Below are positions 10,589 to 20,806 of a stretch of 64,000 nt of DNA, in pieces. The stretch covers positions 1,958,911 through 2,022,910 of the forward strand of contig CP015028.1 of assembly GCA_011455275.1 (NCBI GenBank), in the 5' to 3' direction. The position numbers and the translations under genes are program-made. How positions within the stretch are numbered: the stretch's first letter is position 1; every line of letters begins with the position of its first letter. This DNA comes from Pasteurellaceae bacterium Orientalotternb1. GTDB taxonomy: Bacteria > Pseudomonadota > Gammaproteobacteria > Enterobacterales > Pasteurellaceae. Below the pieces are notes generated by a model. That model worked only from the letters and a program-made list of their open reading frames with translations, made no database searches and had not been told where the DNA came from.

Positions 10589-11347
10589 ATGGATTTTACC
10601 GTTATCATTCCCGCTCGTTATGCTTCTACCCGCTTGCCCCGTAAGCCGTTGCTAGACATTACGGGCAAACCGATGATCCAACACGTTTGGGAAAAAGCAC
10701 AACAAGCGGGAGCAAAACGTGTGATTGTTGCCACCGACCACCCTGAAATTGAGCAAGTAGTGAAAAATTTCGGGGGAGAAGTTTGCCTGACCTCTGATAA
10801 ACACAATTCTGGCACAGAACGTTTAGCCGAAGTAATCGAAAAAATGGCACTTGCCGATGATGAAATTATCGTCAATATTCAAGGCGATGAACCCCTTATT
10901 CCGTCGGTAATCGTGGCTCAAGTTGCCGAAAATTTAGACCGCCATCAAGTCAATTTTGCTACGCTTGCGGTCAAACTCACCAGCAAAGAAGAGTTGCTCA
11001 ATCCGAATGTAGTCAAAACTTTGACCGACACAATCGGAATGGCGATCTACTTTTCTCGCAGCCCAATTCCATTCCCACGGGATCAATTCGCCACCCTTGA
11101 CGATCAGTTTGTCGCTCAACAAAACTATCTACGCCATATCGGCATTTACGCCTACCGAGCGGGCTTTGTGAAGCGATATGTAGCGTGGCAACCAACTGCA
11201 TTGGAGCAGTTAGAGTCTCTCGAACAACTACGTGCGTTGTGGTATGGGGAAAAAATTCATTTAGACTTGGCAAAACAAGCCCCACAAGTGGGCGTGGATA
11301 CTGCCGAAGATCTGGAACGAGTCCGCCAAATTTTAGCGGGCGAATAA
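10589..11347 (+). CDS. kdsB: CMP-Kdo synthetase (3-deoxy-manno-octulosonate cytidylyltransferase)
   Basis: KdsB activates Kdo with CTP for the inner core of lipopolysaccharide. The 252 residues begin [20 protein letters not shown], the nucleotide-binding signature of the family. [12 protein letters not shown] near residue 95 and the [10 protein letters not shown] segment follow. The ribosome site is AGGAGATTTT. The gene follows epmC by 8 bp and ends before an inverted USS pair and a strong shared terminator facing mlaA. Confidence 0.97.
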   Translation: MDFTVIIPARYASTRLPRKPLLDITGKPMIQHVWEKAQQAGAKRVIVATDHPEIEQVVKNFGGEVCLTSDKHNSGTERLAEVIEKMALADDEIIVNIQGDEPLIPSVIVAQVAENLDRHQVNFATLAVKLTSKEELLNPNVVKTLTDTIGMAIYFSRSPIPFPRDQFATLDDQFVAQQNYLRHIGIYAYRAGFVKRYVAWQPTALEQLESLEQLRALWYGEKIHLDLAKQAPQVGVDTAEDLERVRQILAGE

Positions 11348-11349
11348 CT

Positions 11350-11395
11350 ACAAGCGGTCAGATTCACAAAATTTTTTGCAAATCTAACCGCTTGT
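11350..11395. repeat. Inverted USS pair after kdsB
   Basis: ACAAGCGGTCAGATT and, 16 nt later, AATCTAACCGCTTGT pair over 15 positions with one mismatch. The unpaired middle contains TTTTTTGC. It lies just upstream of the clear terminator at 11419. Confidence 0.7.
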
Positions 11396-11418
11396 CACCT
11401 TACTGAGAAACAATACAA

Positions 11419-11441
11419 AACCCCAAACTCAGTTTGGGGTT
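11419..11441. terminator. Bidirectional rho-independent terminator kdsB / mlaA
   Basis: AACCCCAAACT pairs perfectly with AGTTTGGGGTT around a single central C. It is flanked by A on the left and T on the right, so it can serve both convergent genes. Confidence 0.85.
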
Positions 11442-11446
11442 CTTGT

Positions 11447-12199
11447 TTAGTCGATATTTTTTAATTCTTCTTGAGACAAGGTCTCTTTTCCTTCATTTTC
11501 CGTTTTGCCATCTTTCACTTTGAAATCAAGATGTTGGAAATAGGCTTCACGGAAAGTAACGTAAGGATCTTGCGATTGTTTCAATATTTCGTCTTTGCCG
11601 AGCAACTTTGAACGGGTATCAATCCCTTGTACGCCCCATTTTGCGATCGCCCATGGGGTGGTTAGCAGTGATAACGCAGGATAAGTGGTATCCACAAAGT
11701 CGCCCACTGCTTGACGTGGCGTTATTGCACCATAAGCAGGTAACATCACATAAGCCCCTGTCGGCACGTTGTAAGTTCCCAAAGTATCACCAAAATCTCG
11801 ATTACCATTTTCTAATTTTAGATCAGGGGTAAGGCTAGCAAAGTCAATGAGTCCCCCTAAGCCAAAAATGGAGTTAAACCAAAAGCGGGTGAAATGCACC
11901 ATGGCTTTTTGTCCTTCTCCTTCAAGTAAACGGTTTACGAAACTGGCTGGCTCATCTAAGTTGTTTGCCACATTCACTAAGCCCGTTTTCACAGGACTTG
12001 GTACATAATCTCGCCAGCCTTTTGCAATAGGTTCAACAACATAAGGATCAAGATAGTCATAATTGACCTTCCACATTGCACGGTTGAAACCTTCAAGAGG
12101 ATCATTGCGTTGTCCTGTTTCTGGATTCATTGATGAAGAACAAGCAGTCAGAAACAGAGAAAAACTTGCAAATAAAATTACTTTTAATTGATGCATCAT
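11447..12199 (-). CDS. mlaA: MlaA, outer-membrane lipid-asymmetry lipoprotein
   Basis: MlaA (VacJ) sits in the outer membrane with a porin and removes misplaced phospholipids from the outer leaflet, passing them to MlaC. The 250-residue precursor has a lipoprotein signal ending LFLTAC. The mature part shows NDPLEGFNRAMWKVNYD and FWFNSIFGLGGLIDFA, hallmarks of the family. The start follows AGGAATAACG; the next codon is also ATG. The MlaFEDCB partners are encoded 18 kb away at 27.9-31.0 kb. It appears co-directional and close (10 bp) with ycbL upstream. Confidence 0.96.
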   Translation of the reverse strand: MMHQLKVILFASFSLFLTACSSSMNPETGQRNDPLEGFNRAMWKVNYDYLDPYVVEPIAKGWRDYVPSPVKTGLVNVANNLDEPASFVNRLLEGEGQKAMVHFTRFWFNSIFGLGGLIDFASLTPDLKLENGNRDFGDTLGTYNVPTGAYVMLPAYGAITPRQAVGDFVDTTYPALSLLTTPWAIAKWGVQGIDTRSKLLGKDEILKQSQDPYVTFREAYFQHLDFKVKDGKTENEGKETLSQEELKNID

Positions 12200-12209
12200 C
12201 GTTATTCCT

Positions 12210-12839
12210 TTACTTTAAAAACGGATTAGACATTTTCTCTTGACCAATCGTTGTATGGCGACCATGACCGCAAACAACAATAAAATCATCTGCTAAATCA
12301 AACATTTTTGAATGAATCGTTGTGATTAATTGTTCAAAGTTTCCCTGATATAAATCTGTTCTACCAATGCTGTTTTGGAATAATACATCACCGCTAAAAG
12401 TAATTTTATTCTCAAAATCGAAAAAACCGATATGCCCTGGAGAATGTCCTGGTAAATGGCGAACCGTAAAGGTTAATTGACCAACTTGAACTTGGTCACC
12501 TTCATTTAGCCAATAATTGGGTAAAAAGGCTGGGGTTTCTGGAAAACCATAATTACGGCAAATTTCTGGGAGTTGTTCAAAAAGTGGTTTGTCAGCTTGA
12601 TGAGCTCCAAATACGTCAACACCAAAATGCTGACGTAATTCATCAACTGCCATTATGTGATCAAGATGACCGTGAGTGATCAATAATTTTTCAACATTCA
12701 GCCTTTGCTCTTCGACAAACTGAATGATTTTTTGTGCCTCGCCACCTGCATCAATAATTGCTGCATTTTTATGCTCATCCCAAATAATTGAACAATTCTG
12801 CTGAAATGGGGTAACGGGCACAATTTGCAAATTAAACAT
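12210..12839 (-). CDS. ycbL: YcbL-type metallo-beta-lactamase-fold hydrolase (glyoxalase II-like)
   Basis: A 209-residue small type II glyoxalase-like hydrolase of the metallo-beta-lactamase fold. Metal ligands are seen in THGHLDH near residue 55, in LPGHSPGH near residue 128, in SGDVLF and in CGHGRHTT near the C-terminus. The homologue YcbL in enterobacteria hydrolyses S-lactoylglutathione in vitro; the physiological role is less clear. The order ldtD-mepK-ycbL matches E. coli ycbB-ycbK-ycbL. Confidence 0.9.
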   Translation of the reverse strand: MFNLQIVPVTPFQQNCSIIWDEHKNAAIIDAGGEAQKIIQFVEEQRLNVEKLLITHGHLDHIMAVDELRQHFGVDVFGAHQADKPLFEQLPEICRNYGFPETPAFLPNYWLNEGDQVQVGQLTFTVRHLPGHSPGHIGFFDFENKITFSGDVLFQNSIGRTDLYQGNFEQLITTIHSKMFDLADDFIVVCGHGRHTTIGQEKMSNPFLK

Positions 12840-12855
12840 CGAATCTTACCGCTTG

Positions 12856-13410
12856 CTAGCCACGCCAAGTGCGAACTGGGCCTGTATCAACGTGGATAAA
12901 ATTACTACGAGGATAATAACCCACCCCGCCATTGCTTAAGCTCTCTGCAGCCATTTTAATACGTGCCAGTGGTACACCTTGGATATTAAAATCAACAGCT
13001 TTACCTAAAATATGATAGCTATTACTCGCAACACCACGGCTACGACGACGCATTCTGGCATTCGTTTGAGCAGAACGGTATCCACTCAACACTTGAATTT
13101 CAGAATTACGCATACCTAACTTCGCTAAAACTCTTGTTAATTTCATAAATAAGTTAGGATCAATCGCTCTAACTTGGTTGGTATGACGATCTCGCATTAA
13201 ATAGTTCAGTTTTCCAAGATCTTTGGCTGAAAAACGTCCCGTTGCATAACTAGCGGTAAACGCATCGCCAGTGTTAATATTCCTTAATCGCAAAATAAGT
13301 GGTTTAGGGGTTGATACCGCAGCCTTTACATAATTAGGCAACAAGATCGCACCTAATATGATCCCACCCAATGACAGCCATCTGCGGCGTTCTAAATTAG
13401 TCTGTTCCAT
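12856..13410 (-). CDS. mepK: MepK (YcbK), murein endopeptidase
   Basis: MepK cleaves peptidoglycan cross-links, including the 3-3 type, and contributes to wall growth. The 184-residue protein starts with a probable twin-arginine signal (NLERRRWLSLGGIILG). The zinc ligands of the M15-like fold are seen as SYHILGKAVDF and NFIHVDTG. LSGYRSAQTNARMRRRSRGV matches the family's central segment. It lies between ldtD, whose product makes 3-3 links, and ycbL. Confidence 0.92.
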   Translation of the reverse strand: MEQTNLERRRWLSLGGIILGAILLPNYVKAAVSTPKPLILRLRNINTGDAFTASYATGRFSAKDLGKLNYLMRDRHTNQVRAIDPNLFMKLTRVLAKLGMRNSEIQVLSGYRSAQTNARMRRRSRGVASNSYHILGKAVDFNIQGVPLARIKMAAESLSNGGVGYYPRSNFIHVDTGPVRTWRG

Positions 13411-13534
13411 TTGTTATCCTAGAAATAAATCTCGCAATTTATAAGCCCTACATTTTGTAGCAATTTTAGTTTTAAATAAAATAGAAAAGTTCCTTAATCC
13501 CTAAATAAAAGGGAGAATTTTTTTATTTTGTGAA

Positions 13535-15061
13535 TTAGATCACGCTTTTAACTTGATCCCAATCAATTCGCACCTTTGGTAAATTCGTGTCAAAACGATA
13601 AATATCTGGCAATGAATGAATCTTGCCATTCTCAATCCATGCTGTGACGTAGTAAAGATAAACAGGATTATCTGATCGAATTTGAGCAGATGTTGTTTTC
13701 TTACTCGCCAGTACACTTTGTTTACGCTGTTCTGACCACCCTGCTTCTTTTAGCAATAAAGTCGCTAATTCATCCGATTTTGCCACACGAACACAGCCTG
13801 AACTCAATGCTCTATTTGTTTTACTAAACAAGCCACGATTTGGTGTGTCGTGTAAATAAATGGCATCTGAACTTGGCATATTAAATTTGTAGCGTCCTAG
13901 TGCACTGTCATCACCCGCTTTTTGCCGAATATGGTAAGGAAAATTTTTATTTGGGCTATCATAAGCAGCCCAGTTAATGCTATATGGATCTACTTTTCTA
14001 CCCGTTGAGTCAATAATTTCATAGCTATGCGAATCTGCATAACTTGGATCACGACGCATTTTTGGCACAAGATCTTTATTCTTAATCGTTGAAGGGACGT
14101 TCCAAGGTGGATTGACAACAACATTACTTAATTTACTAAACATTACAGGTGTACGACGCTCATCTCGTCCAACAATCACTTTCGATTGAAGAACTAACTC
14201 CCCATCACGAAAATAGTAAAGTTGATAACTTGGTATATTCACGAAGATACCATTGTGAAAACTTGGAATGATTCGTAATCTTTGTGCATTTAAAGCTAGC
14301 TTTTGGAAGGAAACTGATCGATTATCCGACTTACTTTTACCTGATTTTGCTTTCTGAGATTTTTGTCCTGATTGTTCGATCTCACTAGTCGGCGACATTG
14401 TAAACAGCATATTTGCCATTTCTTGATAAATATGGTTTTTTGGAATTAGATTGTCAATAAACTGCTGTGTTGTATGATTATTAATAGCAAACATCCACTG
14501 CTCGATACTATTTTCGTCTGGTGATTTTGGGGTATAGCTACCTAATTTATATAACCATTGATTAGCCGACTGACTAACGCCCTTGTTGTAATATAAATAG
14601 TCTAAAAAACTATCTGTCAGCAAAATATCACGAGCAAGGCTTTCTGGTGTATTTAAAATCTGCTGTAAAGCATTTGCAGATTTAGCCGATACTCCACTTG
14701 CAGCAAATAAAGCATACTCTTTTAGAAAGCGTTTTGTTGTACTTGAGTCTTGCCAAATCGGTTTAAAATCCAATTTTGAATAAACATTTGCCGTTGCTTG
14801 CAAAAGTTGCAGTGATTTTTCGCCAACTTCTTGTAAGATTCTTTGCTGAGCTTGCTGTAACTTTTCTGCGGCAATGCGTTTTTCTTCTTCAATTTTTAGG
14901 AGTTCTTCTGCTTGTTTAGCTAATTCGGCCGCACGTTCTTGTTGTAATTCAAAACTCAGCTGAGGCAATACATTATCCTGATTACTCATTTGAGTCTCTG
15001 CCATCGCAAAGCTAGCCGACATAACTAAAGGCAAAGTAAATAATTTCTTCATTTTGTTCAT
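13535..15061 (-). CDS. ldtD: L,D-transpeptidase LdtD (YcbB-type), short form
   Basis: LdtD forms 3-3 (mDAP-mDAP) cross-links in peptidoglycan. The 508-residue precursor has a Sec signal peptide (LFTLPLVMSASFAMAE), then a charged amphipathic stretch rich in Glu, Ala and Lys at about residues 36-72. The YkuD catalytic domain ends with IYLHDTPN and SSGCVRV, containing the catalytic His and Cys. E. coli YcbB is 615 residues and carries a peptidoglycan-binding type 1 domain before the catalytic domain. I do not see it here; a Ser/Lys/Gln-rich linker around residues 232-250 occupies that position. The next gene downstream is mepK. Confidence 0.92.
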   Translation of the reverse strand: MNKMKKLFTLPLVMSASFAMAETQMSNQDNVLPQLSFELQQERAAELAKQAEELLKIEEEKRIAAEKLQQAQQRILQEVGEKSLQLLQATANVYSKLDFKPIWQDSSTTKRFLKEYALFAASGVSAKSANALQQILNTPESLARDILLTDSFLDYLYYNKGVSQSANQWLYKLGSYTPKSPDENSIEQWMFAINNHTTQQFIDNLIPKNHIYQEMANMLFTMSPTSEIEQSGQKSQKAKSGKSKSDNRSVSFQKLALNAQRLRIIPSFHNGIFVNIPSYQLYYFRDGELVLQSKVIVGRDERRTPVMFSKLSNVVVNPPWNVPSTIKNKDLVPKMRRDPSYADSHSYEIIDSTGRKVDPYSINWAAYDSPNKNFPYHIRQKAGDDSALGRYKFNMPSSDAIYLHDTPNRGLFSKTNRALSSGCVRVAKSDELATLLLKEAGWSEQRKQSVLASKKTTSAQIRSDNPVYLYYVTAWIENGKIHSLPDIYRFDTNLPKVRIDWDQVKSVI

Positions 15062-15092
15062 TCAAATTCCAAGTAAAATTTTTCATAAAACT

Positions 15093-15117
15093 GACCGCTT
15101 GTAGCCAACAAGCGGTC
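15093..15117. terminator. Tight inverted USS hairpin after prc
   Basis: GACCGCTTGT at 15093-15102 and ACAAGCGGTC at 15108-15117 form a perfect 10-bp stem with the loop AGCCA. On the minus strand, reading out of prc, it is followed by a T-rich tract, so it probably terminates prc. It is the tightest USS hairpin in the window. Confidence 0.7.
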
Positions 15118-15143
15118 TAAAAATTGTGCATTATAAATGATTT

Positions 15144-17150
15144 TTATCGTTTATCCATGACTAACCAATCCGCCATCATATTTTCTGCTTCTTTCAAAAA
15201 GAAATCTGGACCTTCATAATCTTTTGGTAAAGCATCAAGGTTCTTTAATGGCTTTTTGCCTTCACGTTTAAAACGAGCATTGAGATCTTTCAAGCGTTTT
15301 GCTTCGGCTTCTTGATGCTCTTTTTTACGTTCTTCAAGATTTAACGACGTGTATTTACGTTCATCAAGTTCATTACGAATTGCAATATCTTCATTAAGTG
15401 TAATAAACTCTGGTTCATTCGCAATCCGCTCTTGGTGTTTTTTGGCTAACTCTGCAACAGCCTTGCGAGCATTACCTACTTCAACGTAAGGTGCTGCTGG
15501 GATTTTATCCCATGGCAAAGCATTGTCTTCAAAGCTCTCACCATTTTTCTCTGCATTGATGATTTCAGGGAAACGAATATCTGCTTCAACCCCTTTTAAC
15601 TGAGTACTTCCGCCATTAATTCGATAGAATTTCTGAATGGTATATTGAATAAAACCAAGCGGACTTGAATCTAGATCATACACAAAATTCAATGAACGAC
15701 TCTGCTGTACAGTCCCTTTACCAAAGGTTTGCTGCCCAATAATAATCGCTCGATTGTAATCTTGCATTGCCGCAGCAAAAATTTCTGAAGCTGAGGCACT
15801 ATAGCGATTAATCATCACCATAATGTCACCATCATATTCAACCTTGTTATCAGGATCTTCATGAACTTTAATTCGGTTAAACGCATCACGTACTTGTACC
15901 ACAGGTCCATCTTTAATGAAAAGTCCTGTCAATTCGACAACCTCTGTCAAAGAACCGCCACCATTATCACGCAAATCAATAATTAACCCATCTGCTTTTT
16001 TCTCTTTCATTTGGGTTAATAATTTACGGACATCCGCTGTTAGACCAATATAGAAAGTCGAAATTTTAATGACAGCGATATTTTTACCATTAACCGTATC
16101 AAAGGTCAGCTTCGCAGCACTGTCTTCTAAGCGAATTTTATCGCGAACCAACGTCACCACTTTATTTTTACCTGCTTTGGCTGGTTCTATTTCAAGATAA
16201 ACCTTCGAACCTTTCTTACCTTTGATTTTATCGACAACATCATCTAAACGCCAACCAACAACATCTTCAATTTTATCTGCCGACTGACCTACACCAACAA
16301 TTTTATCGCCTGCTGCCAGTTTTTTGCTCAATGCAGCTGGCGCCCCTGGCACTAACGATTTGATTTTGGTGACATCATCTTCCATTTCCAATGTCGCACC
16401 AATGCCTTCTAGAGACAAATTCATACTCTCTTGGAAACGTTGAGCAGAGCGTGGAGATAAATAGCTAGTGTGTGGATCGATCTCACGTGAAAATGCATTG
16501 AGATAAGTTTGTAAAATGTCATCAGCCTTATTTTGTGTTAAACGACGAATCGCTAAATTGTAGCGTTTCACCAATGTTTTTTTTATTTCAGACCATTTTT
16601 TATCTTTCAGATAAAGATTGATAATGTCATTTTTCACACGTTGTTGCCACAATTCATCCGCTTCAGCAAGCGTCTTTGGAAATGGGGCTTTTTCACGATC
16701 GTTTTCAATCTGATCATTACTTTTTAAATCAGGCTCTTTATCCAATAACGATAACGCATATTTATAGCGTTCATAGCGACGTTTGGTCATCAAATCGTAG
16801 ATTTCAAAAGCAATATCCAACTTACCTTCATAAAGTTGCTCGTCTAACTTGGTCGCATACTTTTCTCGCATCTCATCAATATCTGATTGCAAAAAGGTAT
16901 TATGAGCAGCGTCCAGCCAATCAATATAACGATTGAAGATCTTCTCGGAGAATGCATCGTCCAATGTAAACTTATGATAATGGGATTGAGTTAAACGTGC
17001 CGTTACCCGTTTAGTCGAAATAGCGTGATTTTCTGCAGGCGTTGGAATGACCAACTCACTTTCTTTCAAGGTTGGCTCAACGGCAAAACTATGTCCAGCA
17101 AATGCTGATAGACATAAGCCAACCACGGCTTTAAGTTTGTAATATTGCAT
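15144..17150 (-). CDS. prc: Tail-specific protease Prc (Tsp)
   Basis: Prc is a periplasmic serine protease that degrades SsrA-tagged and envelope proteins and controls peptidoglycan hydrolases. The 668-residue precursor (E. coli 682) has a signal peptide ending GHSFAV, a helical N-terminal part, a PDZ domain at about residues 245-320 (LEGIGATLEMEDDVTKI) and the S41 protease core. The Ser/Lys catalytic pair is visible as NRYSASASEIFAAA and QTFGKGTVQQ. The C-terminal region is highly charged. It lies 17 bp downstream of proQ, as in E. coli. Confidence 0.96.
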   Translation of the reverse strand: MQYYKLKAVVGLCLSAFAGHSFAVEPTLKESELVIPTPAENHAISTKRVTARLTQSHYHKFTLDDAFSEKIFNRYIDWLDAAHNTFLQSDIDEMREKYATKLDEQLYEGKLDIAFEIYDLMTKRRYERYKYALSLLDKEPDLKSNDQIENDREKAPFPKTLAEADELWQQRVKNDIINLYLKDKKWSEIKKTLVKRYNLAIRRLTQNKADDILQTYLNAFSREIDPHTSYLSPRSAQRFQESMNLSLEGIGATLEMEDDVTKIKSLVPGAPAALSKKLAAGDKIVGVGQSADKIEDVVGWRLDDVVDKIKGKKGSKVYLEIEPAKAGKNKVVTLVRDKIRLEDSAAKLTFDTVNGKNIAVIKISTFYIGLTADVRKLLTQMKEKKADGLIIDLRDNGGGSLTEVVELTGLFIKDGPVVQVRDAFNRIKVHEDPDNKVEYDGDIMVMINRYSASASEIFAAAMQDYNRAIIIGQQTFGKGTVQQSRSLNFVYDLDSSPLGFIQYTIQKFYRINGGSTQLKGVEADIRFPEIINAEKNGESFEDNALPWDKIPAAPYVEVGNARKAVAELAKKHQERIANEPEFITLNEDIAIRNELDERKYTSLNLEERKKEHQEAEAKRLKDLNARFKREGKKPLKNLDALPKDYEGPDFFLKEAENMMADWLVMDKR

Positions 17151-17167
17151 TGCAATTTGACCGTTTG

Positions 17168-17692
17168 TTAATGTTTGCTAAATTTACTTTCGAGTGCAGC
17201 TAAGCTTTCTAAAGAGGCTTTTACTGGCTCTTTTTTTGTTCTCATTTCTGCACGTTTTTTTGCATTTGCTTCTTTCGCTTGTTGTTTAAAGAATGCTTTA
17301 CGCTGTTCTTTGCGTTGTTGTGCTTTTTTCTCTGCAAACGCTGCTTTCGCTTGTTCTAGTGTTTGTGCGGCGTGTTCAGCTTGTGTAGCATCTACCACGC
17401 CAGCTTCTTCGCCTTGTAATCCTACGCGAATCGCACCCTCTTTACAGCCATGCAAATAACGCCAGTTTGATGTATAAGCACGTAGCACTTGACGGAGTTG
17501 AGTTTTGCTGATTTTTTCATCACTTGCAACAGCGTCAGCAAGTTCTTGAAATAAGCCAATTTTGAGTGGTTTAGCTTCACCTTCAAGGGAGAAACAGAGT
17601 GGAAATTTTTCGGCTAAATATGCAATAGCATCTTTAATAGAAAGGGTTGGTTTTGAGTTATGTGCTTCTAATTCAGCAACTTGTTCAGACAT
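17168..17692 (-). CDS. proQ: RNA chaperone ProQ, FinO-domain form without C-terminal domain
   Basis: ProQ binds structured small RNAs and mRNA 3' ends. The 174-residue protein has the FinO-like domain ([44 protein letters not shown]) followed by a Lys/Arg/Gln-rich linker ([20 protein letters not shown]). E. coli ProQ (232 residues) continues into a Tudor-like domain that is missing here, and prc starts only 17 bp after the stop. I chose the ATG at 17692 because GGA lies 7 nt before it; an ATG at 17704 is possible and longer in-frame starts are not credible. Confidence 0.88.
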   Translation of the reverse strand: MSEQVAELEAHNSKPTLSIKDAIAYLAEKFPLCFSLEGEAKPLKIGLFQELADAVASDEKISKTQLRQVLRAYTSNWRYLHGCKEGAIRVGLQGEEAGVVDATQAEHAAQTLEQAKAAFAEKKAQQRKEQRKAFFKQQAKEANAKKRAEMRTKKEPVKASLESLAALESKFSKH

Positions 17693-17809
17693 AATGTTTT
17701 CCATTGATAGAGATTCACAAAAACGGGGAATACTATATTTTATTTCTGTTCTTCCGTCCATTATTTCACAAGGAAGTTCCCAAAGATTTGCAAAAATTTG
17801 CAAGGAAGT

Positions 17810-17819
17810 GACCGCTTGT
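17810..17819 (-). repeat. USS between trxB and proQ
   Basis: GACCGCTTGT, preceded by two TTTGCAAA-like elements at about 17787-17804, which is the full extended USS form in reverse orientation. Confidence 0.85.
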
Positions 17820-17862
17820 AAATTTGAACCTTGCTTCACAAGTGGAAGCAAGGCGATACATT

Positions 17863-18882
<1,020 letters not shown>

Positions 18883-18891
18883 CTAGGCTTC

Positions 18892-18914
18892 GGTAGGTCA
18901 AGATCCCCCCTACA
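18892..18914. repeat. Degenerate GTAG-headed REP-like element
   Basis: On the minus strand this reads TGTAGGGGGGATCTTGACC followed by TACC. It resembles the better copies at 24502 and 43286 (TGTAGGGTGGGTCTTGACCC). It lies in the 120-bp gap between cnoX and trxB. The hairpin is imperfect. Confidence 0.45.
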
Positions 18915-18930
18915 GATTTGCCTAGAGGAT

Positions 18931-19779
18931 TTAATACAATAACGAATAAAGCTGTCGGCGATATTTCGCCACGAGCGGATCCGCATTTCCCATTGCCGAT
19001 AAAATCGCTAAAAATTGAGTTTTGATTTCACCATTGCCTGCAGTGAGATCTTTGCGAAGCCACTCCATCAATAAGTCTAAGGCTTGTTCGTTGCGTTTTA
19101 CTTGATGCAGTTGGTTAGCGAGTTTCACCGCAATCTCTGGGGTTGGTTTTCTGCTGTATTCCGCTTGCAGTTGCTGAATTTCAGGGGAATCTGCCGCTTG
19201 TTCTAACAAGCTAATTTGATCTTGCAAACCTTGCCAGCGGCTATCGCGATCTTGTATTGGGATCTGGGCTAAAATTGCTTTGGCGGGTTCCACATTTTTC
19301 ATTGCGATGTAAGTTTCCGCATACAGCAACCCAAAATCGCTATTTTTCTTGTCTGTTAGCTCCCACGCTTTTTTCAGCAGCGGTAATGCCATTTCATAAT
19401 TCTCTGCTTCAAGCAACTCAAGGGCTTGAGCGAATTGCAGCTCTTCTTCCTTTGGCAAAATATTGCTCAAGCGAATGCGAAGTTCTTGCTCCGAAATCAC
19501 GCCTGAAATGGCATCAACGGGCTGACCATTTGCAAAAAAGTAGCTCGTTGGCACCGTTTGTACACGAAATTGAGCCGCAACCATTGGCTGCTCATCACAA
19601 TTGACAATCGCTAATAGAAATTGCTTGGGAAATTCGTCCGATAAACGCCGTAACATCGCTTCCATTTCAATCGAACGAGGCTCGGCGGGTGACATAAAAT
19701 GAAACACCACAGGTACTTCGGCTGTGGCGTTGATTATCTCGCTAAAGTTTTGTTCATTAACATTAATTATGTAATCCAT
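18931..19779 (-). CDS. cnoX: CnoX (YbbN), thioredoxin-fold TPR co-chaperone
   Basis: CnoX/YbbN combines an N-terminal thioredoxin fold with C-terminal tetratricopeptide repeats; in E. coli it protects proteins under hypochlorous acid stress and works with GroEL and DnaK. The 282-residue protein shows the thioredoxin strand VPVVFHFMSPAEPRSIE, where the active-site position has no cysteine, and QFRVQTVPTSYFFANGQPVD. One cysteine remains in AIVNCDEQPM. TPR-like helices fill residues 110-280. Two adjacent ATG codons follow AGGAA; I favour the second (19779) for spacing. It lies upstream of trxB in the same direction. Confidence 0.9.
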   Translation of the reverse strand: MDYIINVNEQNFSEIINATAEVPVVFHFMSPAEPRSIEMEAMLRRLSDEFPKQFLLAIVNCDEQPMVAAQFRVQTVPTSYFFANGQPVDAISGVISEQELRIRLSNILPKEEELQFAQALELLEAENYEMALPLLKKAWELTDKKNSDFGLLYAETYIAMKNVEPAKAILAQIPIQDRDSRWQGLQDQISLLEQAADSPEIQQLQAEYSRKPTPEIAVKLANQLHQVKRNEQALDLLMEWLRKDLTAGNGEIKTQFLAILSAMGNADPLVAKYRRQLYSLLY

Positions 19780-19797
19780 CATTTCCTACCATAGTCA

Positions 19798-19827
19798 AAA
19801 GCCGAAAACAGGGGCGTTTTCGGCTTT
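19798..19827 (-). terminator. Rho-independent terminator of mdh
   Basis: AAAGCCGAAAAC pairs perfectly with GTTTTCGGCTTT around a 6-nt loop. On the minus strand it is followed by TTTTGAC. It sits between the mdh stop and the cnoX start. Confidence 0.85.
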
Positions 19828-19861
19828 GTATAATGACGATTTATTAACGGAAATTCAAGGT

Positions 19862-20806
19862 TTAGCCGTTAATGAATTTCTCACCAAGTTCAATATCTGC
19901 TTTTAAAGTTGGGATCATTGCCTCAATGGCAGCTTGTTCGTAAGCACTTAATTCGCCAATTGGCAACAACTCTTCCACACCGTTACGACCTAAACGAACA
20001 GGTTGTGCAAAGAAACGTGCATATTTGCCGTCGCCCTCTACATAGGCATATTCAACGGTATTTTCACCCGTTAAGCCTTTTAGTACAGAACGAGCAAAAC
20101 GTGCTGCGGCTTGTGCCATTGAAAGGGTTGCTGATCCACCACCAGCTTTCGCTTCCACAACTTCGGTACCTGCGTTTTGAATGCGTTTTGTTAAAGAAGC
20201 AACTTCTTCATCCGTAAAGGCAATACGCTCTTCTTCATAGGCTTGAGAAAGCAACGGGAGAATGGTTACACCAGAGTGTCCACCAATAACTGGAACTTTA
20301 ATTTTATTGACGTCTTTGCCTTTTAGCTCCGCCACAAAAGTTTCAGAACGTAACACATCTAATGAAGTCACACCAAATAATTTACGAGGATCGTACACAC
20401 CTGCTTTTTTCAACACTTCTGCCGCAATCGCAACAGTAGTATTAACTGGGTTAGTGATGATCCCCACACATGCTTTCGGACAAACTACTGCCACTTTTTC
20501 AATTAAGTTACGCACAATGCCTGCATTGATGTTAAATAAATCAGAGCGATCCATCCCAGGTTTACGAGCTACACCTGCTGAAATCAACACTAAGTCAGCA
20601 CCTTCAAGAGCTGGAGTTGGATCTTCGCCACTAAAACCAACCGCTTTCACCGCAGTTGGAATATGGCTCACATCAACAGCAACGCCAGGTGTAACTGGAG
20701 CAATATCATATAACGCTAAATTTGTTCCTGCAGGAAGTTGTAATTTGAGGAGTAACGCTAAAGCTTGACCGATACCACCTGCTGCACCTAATACTGCAAC
20801 TTTCAT
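19862..20806 (-). CDS. mdh: Malate dehydrogenase
   Basis: Mdh interconverts malate and oxaloacetate with NAD in the TCA cycle and the reductive branch used in fermentation. The 314-residue protein (E. coli 312) starts [20 protein letters not shown], the NAD-binding loop. [16 protein letters not shown] contains substrate-binding arginines, and [13 protein letters not shown] contains the catalytic His. A TAGGAGA ribosome site precedes the start. It is divergent from argR, the same arrangement as in E. coli. Confidence 0.97.
   Translation of the reverse strand: MKVAVLGAAGGIGQALALLLKLQLPAGTNLALYDIAPVTPGVAVDVSHIPTAVKAVGFSGEDPTPALEGADLVLISAGVARKPGMDRSDLFNINAGIVRNLIEKVAVVCPKACVGIITNPVNTTVAIAAEVLKKAGVYDPRKLFGVTSLDVLRSETFVAELKGKDVNKIKVPVIGGHSGVTILPLLSQAYEEERIAFTDEEVASLTKRIQNAGTEVVEAKAGGGSATLSMAQAAARFARSVLKGLTGENTVEYAYVEGDGKYARFFAQPVRLGRNGVEELLPIGELSAYEQAAIEAMIPTLKADIELGEKFING

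Noticed and set aside
13500-13534. Terminator of ldtD at TCCCTAAATAAAAGGGA
   Set aside because: The T run lies on the plus-strand side only, opposite to the transcription direction of ldtD and mepK.
17693-17851. N-terminal extension of proQ
   Set aside because: The extra 53 residues read through the USS and promoter region and have no ProQ similarity.
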